From Pseudomonadota bacterium (GTDB lineage Bacteria > Pseudomonadota > Alphaproteobacteria > Caulobacterales > Caulobacteraceae): a stretch of 12,371 nt of DNA. The stretch lies in NCBI GenBank assembly GCA_023434265.1, contig JAEYTA010000207.1, forward strand, positions 1-12,371, read 5' to 3'. The position numbers and the translations under genes are program-made. Position 1 is the first letter of the stretch. Each line of letters starts with the position of its first letter. Of this stretch, positions 7,196 to 12,371 are shown piece after piece. A model generated the notes under the pieces. The model did no database searches, was not told where the DNA came from, and worked only from the letters and a program-made list of their open reading frames with translations.

Positions 7196-7861
7196 ATGCA
7201 AGTCCAGGTCAGCGGCAAGCAAGTGGATGTCGGCGAAGCGCTAGGCTCGCGCATCTCCCAGGAACTCGAAGACGGGATCGGCAAATACTTCGAAAGAGGC
7301 GCCCAGGACGCCGAGGTGATCGTCGCCAAGGAGGGTCACAGCTTCAAGGTCGACTGCTGGGTGCGACTGGCTTCGGGCCAGGTGGTGTTCACCTCGGGCT
7401 TGGCCGGCGATGCCCATGCGGCCTTCACCGAGAGCCTCGACAAGCTCGAGAAGCGGGTGCGGCGTTACAAGCGCCGGCTCAAGGACCACCACGCCGGACC
7501 GCGGCACCTGTCGCCGGAGAAGTCCGAGAACGCCGCGCGCGAGGTGGCTCGCAGCATCGTCCTGCGCGACCCCGACACGGTCGAGGACGAGGATTTCGGC
7601 GAGGCCGGCGCGCCCGGCGAACCGCCGCCGGTGGGCATGGTCATCGCCGAAACCGAGTCCGAAATCCGGACCATCACCGTCGGCCGGGCGGTGCTGGAGC
7701 TCGACATGACCGGCTACCCCGTCGTGGTGTTCCGCAACGCCGCGCATGGCGGCCTGTCGGTGGTCTATCGCCGGCCGGACGGCAACGTCGGATGGATCGA
7801 TCCGGAGCGGACGACGAAAGCGCTCAACGGACACCGTTCGGTAAACGATCGGGAGTCATAG
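7196..7861 (+). CDS. hpf: Long-form ribosome hibernation promoting factor
   Basis: It binds the 30S decoding centre and dimerises 70S ribosomes into inactive 100S particles in stationary phase or starvation. The 221-residue product has the N-terminal HPF/RaiA beta-alpha domain (residues 1-100: MQVQVSGKQVDVGEAL, then the basic helix RVRRYKRRLKDHH), a charged linker (about 101-145) and the C-terminal dimerisation domain (about 147-203), where VVVFRNAAHGGLSVVYRRPDG and GWIDP are hallmark sequences. The two-domain architecture identifies the long form, not the short HPF/RMF-dependent type. The ATG at 7196 fits the family N-terminus; the nearest purine run, GGGAG (7179-7183), is 12 bases away, so initiation is weak or leaderless. 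It lies 86 bases after rpoN and 74 bases before ptsN. Confidence 0.95.
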   Translation: MQVQVSGKQVDVGEALGSRISQELEDGIGKYFERGAQDAEVIVAKEGHSFKVDCWVRLASGQVVFTSGLAGDAHAAFTESLDKLEKRVRRYKRRLKDHHAGPRHLSPEKSENAAREVARSIVLRDPDTVEDEDFGEAGAPGEPPPVGMVIAETESEIRTITVGRAVLELDMTGYPVVVFRNAAHGGLSVVYRRPDGNVGWIDPERTTKALNGHRSVNDRES

Positions 7862-7935
7862 TGCTTCCCACAACGAGGCGGGTCGTCTAAAGGGCGCCCG
7901 CCCAACCGGGATGAACGGGTAGAGTCGGGGTATTC

Positions 7936-8403
7936 ATGGACATCGGTGATTTGCTGGCGGACGGCGGCGTCGTCCTGCGCAGCGGCGCGTCGTCGAAGCG
8001 TCAGGCCCTGCACGTGGTGGCCGACGCCGCGGCCCAGGCCCTGGGCCTGCCAGAGGAGAAGGTTCTCGAGGCCCTGCTGGAGCGCGAAGCGCTGGGCTCG
8101 ACCGGTCTGGGCGCCGGCGTGGCCGTGCCGCACGCGCGCCTCGAAGGCGTCGAGCGCGTGACCGCCGTGTTCGTGCGGCTCGACACCCCGGTGGCCTACG
8201 GATCGGTCGATGATCGGCCGGTGGACCTGCTCTTCGCCCTTTTCGCTCCGCCGCGCGACGGCGCCGACCACCTGCGAGCTCTGGCCGCGGCCTCGCGGGC
8301 GCTGCGCTCGTCGGAGATGCGGGAGCAACTGCGTCAGGCCCGCACCGCCGACGCCATCCGCGCCCTGTTCGTGCGCGACAACGCGCCGGCCACGGCGGCC
8401 TGA
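7936..8403 (+). CDS. ptsN: Nitrogen PTS EIIA component (PtsN)
   Basis: A regulatory phosphocarrier of the nitrogen phosphotransferase system: it accepts phosphate from NPr and signals nitrogen and carbon status, in Caulobacter relatives linked to (p)ppGpp control. The 155-residue protein is a single PTS EIIA type-2 domain. The phosphorylated residue is His66 in GVAVPHARLEG, the classic active-site context, and REALGSTGLGAG precedes it as expected. No sugar-specific IIB or IIC domain is fused. The ATG at 7936 has GGGG (7927-7930) 5 bases upstream, a modest ribosome binding site. It completes rpoN-hpf-ptsN and converges with the DUF1150 gene, 22 bases apart, with a GC hairpin between. Confidence 0.95.
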   Translation: MDIGDLLADGGVVLRSGASSKRQALHVVADAAAQALGLPEEKVLEALLEREALGSTGLGAGVAVPHARLEGVERVTAVFVRLDTPVAYGSVDDRPVDLLFALFAPPRDGADHLRALAAASRALRSSEMREQLRQARTADAIRALFVRDNAPATAA

Positions 8404-8409
8404 GACACC

Positions 8410-8425
8410 GGCCGCGCGGGCGGCC
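8410..8425. terminator. GC hairpin between convergent ptsN and DUF1150 genes
   Basis: GGCCGC (8410-8415) and GCGGCC (8420-8425) form a perfect 6-bp stem with loop GCGG, filling most of the 22-base gap between the two stop codons. Its place suits a two-way terminator, but neither strand has a T-tract, so the call is tentative. Confidence 0.35.
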
Positions 8426-8683
8426 TCAGTGGACGGAAACGGGCTCCAGTTCGTGAGCCACGGCGGTGGCGAACGCGGTTTCGCGGTCCATCATCACGGC
8501 CAACCGCTCGCCGTCGGCCCCGTGCACCGCGTACAGCGTCGCCTCGGGGTCGATCGCCAGACCCTGCACCGCCGTCACCGGCGTATCGGCGAGGATGTCC
8601 GCCGCGCGGATCTCGCGCACATAGACCAGATCGGGGGCGCCGAGATCGGCGAAGTCTTCCCGTGTCATCATCATCGGCGTCAT
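8426..8683 (-). CDS. DUF1150 family protein
   Basis: A small conserved alphaproteobacterial protein of unknown function. Family features are the start REDFADLGAPDLVYVREI, the central LYAVHGADGERLAVM and the C-terminus AVAHELEPVSVH. I chose the ATG at 8683 (85 residues), not the GTG at 8701: a perfect Shine-Dalgarno AAGGAGG (plus-strand CCTCCTT, 8692-8698) sits 8 bases before this ATG and would lie inside the coding region of the longer form. Three further Met codons follow closely. It lies 85 bases downstream of the hsp20 stop on the same strand, a pairing I recall from other alphaproteobacteria, so it may be read from the heat-shock promoter. No catalytic motif or membrane segment is visible. 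Confidence 0.88.
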   Translation of the reverse strand: MTPMMMTREDFADLGAPDLVYVREIRAADILADTPVTAVQGLAIDPEATLYAVHGADGERLAVMMDRETAFATAVAHELEPVSVH

Positions 8684-8710
8684 CAGGACCGCCTCCTTCA
8701 CTCGACTAAC

Positions 8711-8724
8711 GCGCCGAACGGCGC
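8711..8724 (-). other. Small hairpin between hsp20 and DUF1150
   Basis: GCGCC (8711-8715) pairs with GGCGC (8720-8724) around a GAAC loop in the 85-base hsp20-DUF1150 gap. It has no T-tract on the minus strand. It may be a weak attenuator or an RNA processing/stability element between the two genes. Confidence 0.3.
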
Positions 8725-8768
8725 TGTGGTTCGGCCCCGTGAGCGGCGGCCGGTGGTCGCGACGGCGT

Positions 8769-9188
8769 TCAGCCCGTCGTGATGGGGATCCGGCGAACTG
8801 CCGGGGTGTCTTCGGGACGGCTCATGTCGACATGCAGCAGGCCGTGCTCCAGCCGCGCTCCGTCGATCTCAAGCCCGTCGGCCAGCACGAAGCTGCGCAC
8901 GAAGCCCCGGCCCGCGATGCCCCTGTGCAGGAAGGCCTGGTCGGCCTTGCCGGCGTCGTCGCGCTTGCCCGCGATGGTCAGTTGCCGGCCTTCGAGGGTG
9001 ATGGACAGGTCGTCCGGTCCGAACCCGGCGACGGCCAGGGAGATGCGCACGGCGCGCTCGCCCCGCTGCTCGACGTTGTAGGGGGGATAGCTGTCCGCCG
9101 CGGCCCGGGCGGCCCGGTCGATCAGCGCCCGGGTGTGGTCGAAGCCCAGCAGGAACGGGCTGTCGAACAGGATGGTGCGCGTATTCAT
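8769..9188 (-). CDS. Small heat-shock protein, Hsp20/alpha-crystallin family (IbpA-like)
   Basis: An ATP-independent holdase that binds unfolding proteins under heat stress. The 139-residue protein has a hydrophobic N-terminal arm (ILFDSPFLLGFD), an alpha-crystallin domain (about residues 37-128) beginning YPPYNVE and including LAVAGFGPDDLSITLEG and FLHRGIAGRGFVRSFVLADG, and a C-terminal I-P-I motif (134-136), the IxI anchor used in oligomer assembly. This is the class A, IbpA-type pattern of proteobacteria. The ATG at 9188 has only GGGGG (9201-9197) 8 bases upstream, partly buried in a predicted leader stem. A sigma-32-like promoter lies at 9288-9261, matching the expected heat regulation. 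DUF1150 follows on the same strand. Confidence 0.95.
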   Translation of the reverse strand: MNTRTILFDSPFLLGFDHTRALIDRAARAAADSYPPYNVEQRGERAVRISLAVAGFGPDDLSITLEGRQLTIAGKRDDAGKADQAFLHRGIAGRGFVRSFVLADGLEIDGARLEHGLLHVDMSRPEDTPAVRRIPITTG

Positions 9189-9196
9189 GTCTCGTG

Positions 9197-9251
9197 CCCC
9201 CGAAGCAGGCGTTGCGACCGGCGACGCCTCCCGTGATCGGCAAGGCTTCGG
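9197..9251 (-). promoter_or_regulatory. Foldable hsp20 5' leader, candidate RNA thermometer
   Basis: On the minus-strand RNA, CCGAAGC (9251-9245) can pair with GCTTCGG (9206-9200), and immediately inside it ACGCCT/AGGCGT (plus-strand 9224-9229 and 9207-9212) forms a 6-bp stem with an 11-base loop; a 15-base bulge lies on one side. The outer stem covers the first two bases of GGGGG, the only Shine-Dalgarno candidate. Small heat-shock genes of alphaproteobacteria often carry ROSE-type thermometers. The pairing is seen; the thermometer role is inferred. Confidence 0.4.
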
Positions 9252-9260
9252 TCGCGTCCG

Positions 9261-9288
9261 AGATGGGGCCGGGAAGGCGGTTCTTCAA
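9261..9288 (-). promoter_or_regulatory. Sigma-32 (RpoH) type heat-shock promoter of hsp20
   Basis: Reading the minus strand, TTGAA (9288-9284) is followed after 15 bases by CCCCATCT (9268-9261). This agrees with the RpoH consensus CTTGAA, 13-17 bases, CCCCATnT. The predicted start of transcription, about 9254, gives a leader of about 65 bases before the hsp20 ATG. Confidence 0.8.
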
Positions 9289-9321
9289 CAGCCGCGGGGT
9301 CAGGCGCGGGCCGGAAATGGA

Positions 9322-9351
9322 GAAGGCCCCGCGGTCTCCCGCGGGGCCTTC
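9322..9351 (-). terminator. Terminator hairpin of tRNA-Ala
   Basis: A perfect 13-bp inverted repeat, GAAGGCCCCGCGG (9322-9334) and CCGCGGGGCCTTC (9339-9351), encloses the loop TCTC. It lies one base beyond the CCA end of the minus-strand tRNA-Ala. The tail on that strand (TCCATTTCC) is only moderately T-rich, but the stem is very stable and also insulates the hsp20 promoter. Confidence 0.75.
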
Positions 9352-9352
9352 A

Positions 9353-9428
9353 TGGTGGAGCTAAGCGGAGTCGAACCGCTGACCTCTTGAATGCCATTCA
9401 AGCGCTCTACCAACTGAGCTATAGCCCC
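9353..9428 (-). tRNA. tRNA-Ala, anticodon GGC
   Basis: A 76-base tRNA with encoded CCA. The acceptor stem pairs GGGGCTA (9428-9422) with TAGCTCC (9363-9357) and includes the G3-U70 wobble pair that marks alanine tRNAs. The D-arm reads TAGCTCAGTTGGTAGAGC. The anticodon stem CTTGA/TCAAG encloses ATGGCAT, so the anticodon is GGC (plus-strand GCC at 9393-9395), reading GCC and GCU; GCC is the main alanine codon here. The T-loop is TTCGACT. The upstream leader has a 9-bp hairpin (9446-9454 with 9467-9475). Confidence 0.97.
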
Positions 9429-9484
9429 GAACCTTTCGGTCGGATCGCCGGGGGTATTGGTGTCGCCCCCCGGCGAGGCGGCGG

Positions 9485-9513
9485 AACCTATGTCAGGGCT
9501 TTTCGGCGATCAA
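9485..9513 (-). promoter_or_regulatory. Possible tRNA-Ala promoter
   Basis: On the minus strand TTGATC (9513-9508) and TAGGTT (9490-9485) are separated by 17 bases, which would start transcription about 50 bases before the tRNA. The two hexamers match the housekeeping consensus at 4 and 3 of 6 positions, so this is a plausible but unproven call. Confidence 0.35.
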
Positions 9514-9566
9514 GCCCGGTTCCGACATTTATTTTCACCCCCTCCGAACCTCGGCCGGACGGGGTT

Positions 9567-9600
9567 CGGGACGGCCCGGCGCGGGGCCGGAACCGTCCCG
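9567..9600 (-). terminator. Hairpin after the FYDLN-acid gene, possible terminator
   Basis: CGGGACGG (9567-9574) pairs with CCGTCCCG (9593-9600), with further GC pairing inside (GGCCC/GGGCC). It starts 7 bases past the stop of the minus-strand gene. No T-tract follows on the minus strand, so termination is likely but not certain. Confidence 0.4.
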
Positions 9601-9607
9601 TTCGATC

Positions 9608-10084
9608 CTAGTCCTCGTCCTTCTCCGGCTTGACGATGTCCTCGTCGAAGGAGTCGTCGTCCTCATCCTCGATGAAGGGGACGGAGTCGTCGTCATCGTC
9701 GTCGGCCAGCACGTCGTCGTCGTCGCTCGCCTCGCCCATGCCGGGCTCCTCGGTCGGGTCGACGGCGTCCTCGTCGTCGTCGTCCGGGGTGAGGATCGGC
9801 TCGTGGCCCTCCTCGTCGATTTCGGGCGTGGAGGTGGTTTCCTCCTCGTCCTCGTCGTCGCCGGCGGCCTTCTTCTTCTCGACCTGATCCTCGGCGTCCT
9901 CGTCGGGGGTCTCGTCAGGCGCATAACCGCCCGGACGGCCGCGACGGTTGCGCAGCTTCAGCGCTTCTTCCGGATCAAAGTCCGTGGCGCACTTCGGGCA
10001 GTGGGCGGGACGACGGTTCAGGTCGTAGAATTTGGCCTGGCAGTTCGGACAGACCTGCTTCTGGCCCAGTTCGGGATTGGCCAC
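9608..10084 (-). CDS. FYDLN-acid / TIGR02300 family protein
   Basis: A conserved alphaproteobacterial protein of unknown function named for its FYDLN motif and acidic tail. The N-terminus carries a zinc-ribbon-like pair, Cys12-x2-Cys15 and Cys29-x2-Cys32, with FYDLN at residues 19-23 between them. A short basic stretch (LRNRRGRPGG) follows, and then about 100 residues dominated by Asp and Glu, including runs of six to seven acids, almost certainly disordered. I place the start at GTG 10084 (158 residues): the family begins with a similar xxPELGxKxxC sequence, and GAGG (plus-strand 10092-10095) lies 7 bases upstream. A longer in-frame reading back into aroA was rejected. It is divergent from aroA across 106 bases. 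Zinc binding and a nucleic-acid or chaperone role are inference only. Confidence 0.9.
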   Translation of the reverse strand: MANPELGQKQVCPNCQAKFYDLNRRPAHCPKCATDFDPEEALKLRNRRGRPGGYAPDETPDEDAEDQVEKKKAAGDDEDEEETTSTPEIDEEGHEPILTPDDDDEDAVDPTEEPGMGEASDDDDVLADDDDDDSVPFIEDEDDDSFDEDIVKPEKDED

Positions 10085-10143
10085 GGGGGCGCCTCGCACG
10101 GTGTGGGAATTCGGGCGGCTCCCTTGCCACTGCCGGGGGCCGC

Positions 10144-10149
10144 TGTCAA
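10144..10149 (-). promoter_or_regulatory. Consensus -35 element for the FYDLN-acid gene
   Basis: A perfect TTGACA on the minus strand lies 60 bases before the GTG start at 10084. A clear -10 partner is not visible at 17 bases (CAAGGG), so the promoter is only half supported. The same 106-base space must also serve aroA in the other direction. Confidence 0.35.
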
Positions 10150-10190
10150 AAGCGATCTCCGCGCCGCCCTGTTCCGCCGGAGTCCGCCGG

Positions 10191-11510
10191 GTGACGACCC
10201 CCTCCCATCTGACCGCCCGCCGCGCTTCCGCGCTGTCCGGCGTGGTCCGCGCCCCCGGCGACAAGTCCATCTCCCACCGCGCCCTGATCCTCGGCGCCAT
10301 GGCGACGGGGGTCACCGACATCGACGGCCTTCTGGAAGGTGACGACATCCTCGCCACCGCCCGCGCCGTCGAGGGCTTCGGCGCTGGCGTCGAGCGTCTC
10401 GGCGAGGGCCGCTGGCGGGTCACCGGCCACGGCGGCTTCCAGCCGCCCGCCGGCGTCATCGACTGCGGCAACGCCGGCACCGGCGTCCGCCTGCTGATGG
10501 GGGCGGCGGCGGGCTATCCGATCACCGCGACCTTCGACGGCGACGCCTCCCTGCGCAAGCGGCCGATGAAGCGGGTCGCCGGGCCGCTGGCCGACATGGG
10601 CGCCCGGTTTGTCTGGGAGGCTGACGATGACCGGCTCCCGGTCGCGGTGTCGGGCGGCGGGCTTTCCGCCATCGACTACCTGCAGACCGTGGCTTCTGCC
10701 CAGATCAAGTCGGCCATCCTGCTGGCGGGAGTGGACGCGAAGGGCGTCACCACCGTCACCGAGCCCGAGCCCAGCCGCGACCACACCGAGCGCATGCTCC
10801 GGGCGTTCGGAGCCGAGGTCGGCGTCGAGCCGCTCGGAAAGGGGTGGCGGGTGTCCCTGCGCGGCGGCCAGCGCCTGAGCGGAACCGTCGTCTCCGTCCC
10901 CGGCGATCCCTCCTCCGCCGCTTTCCCGCTGGCCGCCGCCCTGATCGTCGCGGGCTCGGAGGTCACCGTCGAGGCCGTCATGCTCAACCCGCTGCGCACT
11001 GGTCTGCTCGAGACCTGGCGCGAGATGGGCGCCGACCTGACCGTTTCGAACCGCCGCATGGCCGGCGGCGAGGAGGTCGGCGACGTCACGGCCCGCCACT
11101 CGAAGCTTCACGGGGTGATCGTGCCGCCGCAGCGGGCGGCCTCGATGATCGACGAATACCCGATCCTCGCCGCCACAGCCGCCTTCGCCGAGGGAGCCAC
11201 GGTCATGCGCGGCGTCGGCGAGATGCGGGTCAAGGAAAGCGACCGCATCGCCCTGATGGCGGCCGGACTCCAGGCCTGCGGCGTCGCCGTCGAGGAGGAG
11301 CCCGAGGGCTTCACCGTCACCGGCGGTCCCGTCCGCGGCGGCGCCACCGTGACCACCCATGGCGACCACCGCATCGCCATGAGCCATCTGGTCCTCGGCC
11401 TCGCCGCCGCCGAACCCGTCACCGTCGACGAGCCCGGCATGATCGCCACCAGCTTTCCGGGCTTTGTGGAGTTGATGCGCGGCCTTGGCGCCGATATCGC
11501 CTCCGCATGA
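10191..11510 (+). CDS. aroA: 3-phosphoshikimate 1-carboxyvinyltransferase (EPSP synthase, class II-like)
   Basis: It transfers the enolpyruvyl group of PEP to shikimate 3-phosphate in the chorismate pathway. Key motifs: APGDKSISHR with Lys25, GNAGTGVR at 93-100, SLRKRPMKR with Arg124, SAQIK at 169-173, RDHTE at 196-200, catalytic Asp321 in DEYPILA, RVKESDR with Glu349, and GDHRIAMS near the C-terminus. The 439-residue sequence resembles the class II enzymes typified by Agrobacterium CP4 and keeps three of four class II motifs (GDKS, RDHTE, SAQxK); the fourth reads NPLR, not NxTR. Gly96 occupies the place of CP4 Ala100, so glyphosate sensitivity is predicted. The start is GTG 10191, with GGAG (10179-10182) 8 bases upstream; the frame stays open further up but overlaps the divergent gene. 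It overlaps cmk by ATGA. Confidence 0.96.
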   Translation: MTTPSHLTARRASALSGVVRAPGDKSISHRALILGAMATGVTDIDGLLEGDDILATARAVEGFGAGVERLGEGRWRVTGHGGFQPPAGVIDCGNAGTGVRLLMGAAAGYPITATFDGDASLRKRPMKRVAGPLADMGARFVWEADDDRLPVAVSGGGLSAIDYLQTVASAQIKSAILLAGVDAKGVTTVTEPEPSRDHTERMLRAFGAEVGVEPLGKGWRVSLRGGQRLSGTVVSVPGDPSSAAFPLAAALIVAGSEVTVEAVMLNPLRTGLLETWREMGADLTVSNRRMAGGEEVGDVTARHSKLHGVIVPPQRAASMIDEYPILAATAAFAEGATVMRGVGEMRVKESDRIALMAAGLQACGVAVEEEPEGFTVTGGPVRGGATVTTHGDHRIAMSHLVLGLAAAEPVTVDEPGMIATSFPGFVELMRGLGADIASA

Positions 11511-12157
11511 GCCGCAACCTGATCATCGCCGTCGACGGCCCCGCCGCCTCGGGCAAGGGCACCATCGCCGCGCGACTGGCGGCGGCCTATGGCCTGCCGC
11601 ATCTCGACACCGGCCTGCTCTACCGCGCCGTCGGCCTGGGGGTGCTCGACGCCGGGGGCTCCCTGGACGACGCCGCCGCGGCCGAGGCCGTGGCCCGCGC
11701 CCTCGACGCCAGCCACCTCATCGACACCGATCGGCTCACGGACCGCGACGCCGGCGAAGCCGCCAGCCGGGTCGCCGGCTACCCCGGCGTCCGCGCCGCC
11801 CTGCTGGCCTTCCAGAAGGCTTTCGCGCAACAACCCGGCGGCGCCGTGCTGGACGGCCGCGACATCGGCACGGTCATCGCGCCCGAGGCCCCGGCCAAGC
11901 TGTTCGTCACCGCCACGCCAGAGGTGCGGGCCATGCGTCGCTGGAAGCAGCTGGCGGGGCGAGGCGAGGTCATCGCCTTCGAGGACATGCTGGCCGACAT
12001 CGTCCGCCGCGACGAGCGCGACGCCGGCCGAGGCGCGGCGCCGATGGTGCAGGCGGCCGACGCCGTCTTGCTGGACACGACCGATATGGATATAGAGGCC
12101 GCCTTCGATGCGGCCCGCCGTATCGTCGAGGCGGCGCGCGCGAAACACGGTCTCTGA
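11507..12157 (+). CDS. cmk: Cytidylate kinase
   Basis: It phosphorylates CMP and dCMP to the diphosphates with ATP, salvaging nucleotides from RNA turnover. The 216-residue protein (E. coli 227) has the P-loop GPAASGKGT (11-19), the CMP-binding DTGLLYRAVG (34-43), DGRDIGTVI (117-124) with the substrate-contacting Arg118, and the lid Arg-rich segment RRDERDAGR (168-175). The C-terminal LLDTTDMDIEAAF is typical of bacterial Cmk. The ATG shares ATGA with the aroA stop and has no strong ribosome binding site, which suggests translation coupled to aroA. The aroA-cmk-rpsA order is widely conserved in proteobacteria; rpsA follows after 148 bases. Confidence 0.96.
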   Translation: MSRNLIIAVDGPAASGKGTIAARLAAAYGLPHLDTGLLYRAVGLGVLDAGGSLDDAAAAEAVARALDASHLIDTDRLTDRDAGEAASRVAGYPGVRAALLAFQKAFAQQPGGAVLDGRDIGTVIAPEAPAKLFVTATPEVRAMRRWKQLAGRGEVIAFEDMLADIVRRDERDAGRGAAPMVQAADAVLLDTTDMDIEAAFDAARRIVEAARAKHGL

Positions 12158-12260
12158 CCGGCTTCGCAAATCCAACGCTCCCCACCTCGCCAGCCGCGGG
12201 CGTTCTGGCTTCCTTTTCGGCCTCGCATCCCGACGACCTCTCTGCAATCTCCAACCACCT

Positions 12261-12284
12261 CGCGCGGGGCCGTCCGGCCGCGCG
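12261..12284 (+). promoter_or_regulatory. GC-rich hairpin in the rpsA leader
   Basis: CGCGCGG (12261-12267) pairs with CCGCGCG (12278-12284) across a 10-base loop that itself contains competing GGCC blocks. It ends 21 bases before the rpsA start. E. coli rpsA translation depends on leader hairpins and is autoregulated by S1; a similar role here is inferred from position only. Confidence 0.4.
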
Positions 12285-12305
12285 CCACAGCCGTTAGAAA
12301 CCCCA

Positions 12306-12371
12306 TTGACCGATACCCAGAACTTCACCCCCTCGCGTGACGACTTCGCCGCGCTGCTCGACGAAACCCTC
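12306..12371 (+). CDS. rpsA: 30S ribosomal protein S1, first 22 codons (partial)
   Basis: The gene runs off the right edge. The visible residues, TDTQNFTPSRDDFAALLDETL after the start, match the N-terminus of alphaproteobacterial S1, where a short variable head is followed by the RDDFAALLxE helix before the first S1 domain. S1 brings mRNA to the 30S subunit and helps unfold structured leaders. The best start is TTG at 12306; no ATG or GTG lies in frame within the visible leader, and no Shine-Dalgarno sequence precedes it (the bases before are TTAGAAACCCCA). Its position after cmk is the standard one and raises confidence despite the short visible length. The exact start codon is less certain than the identity. 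Confidence 0.85.
   Translation, partial: MTDTQNFTPSRDDFAALLDETL

Noticed and set aside
7877..7902. Hairpin GGCGGG/CCCGCC between hpf and ptsN as a terminator
   Set aside because: The stem is 6 bp with a 14-base loop and no T-tract; ptsN follows at once on the same strand. It is too weak to list.
9630..9887. Plus-strand poly-serine frame
   Set aside because: It is the complement of the acidic codon tract of the FYDLN-acid gene; homopolymeric serine with no start signal.
10146..11387. 413-residue open frame antisense to aroA
   Set aside because: It mirrors the codon pattern of aroA, shows no recognisable domain and has no ribosome binding site; aroA is certain.

Overview
This is a GC-rich window of core chromosome from an alphaproteobacterium, most likely a member of Caulobacterales (Caulobacter, Brevundimonas or Phenylobacterium type). 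The placement is an inference from the gene set and order (lptC-lptA-lptB, then rpoN-hpf-ptsN; a FYDLN-acid protein divergent from aroA-cmk-rpsA; an Hsp20/DUF1150 pair), the strong GC bias at third codon positions and the repeated use of GTG or TTG starts. I see no phage, insertion sequence, CRISPR array, toxin-antitoxin pair or defence system, and no gene that looks transferred.

Layout. Positions 2-1213 (+) hold the 3' end of a citrate-synthase-family gene and uppP, which recycles the undecaprenyl carrier lipid. Tail to tail with uppP lies an NDUFA9-type NAD(P)-binding protein (1218-2186, -). Next on + come tRNA-Leu(CAG), a strong terminator, a compact RNase D and the overlapping lptC-lptA-lptB genes for LPS export. 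A 434-base spacer rich in inverted and direct repeats separates lptB from rpoN (sigma-54), hpf (ribosome hibernation) and ptsN (EIIA-Ntr).

From 8426 to 10084 the genes lie on the minus strand. In transcription order they are the FYDLN-acid protein, tRNA-Ala(GGC) with a 13-bp terminator hairpin, a small heat-shock protein behind a recognisable sigma-32-type promoter, and a DUF1150 protein. The last part (10191-12371, +) is aroA, cmk and the first 22 codons of rpsA, running from aromatic amino acid synthesis to CMP kinase to ribosomal protein S1.

The genes cover envelope biogenesis (uppP, lptCAB), RNA handling (rnd, two tRNAs), global regulation of nitrogen and stationary phase (rpoN, hpf, ptsN), heat shock (hsp20, DUF1150) and central biosynthesis or translation (aroA, cmk, rpsA). 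I found no undescribed multi-gene system. The observations most worth checking are small: a citrate-synthase-like protein with Asp where the family has its catalytic His; a foldable 5' leader behind the heat-shock promoter that could be an RNA thermometer; six copies of GTGGCCG/CGGCCAC in the lptB-rpoN spacer; a class II EPSP synthase with Gly where the glyphosate-tolerant CP4 enzyme has Ala; and an rpsA start with TTG and no visible Shine-Dalgarno sequence.
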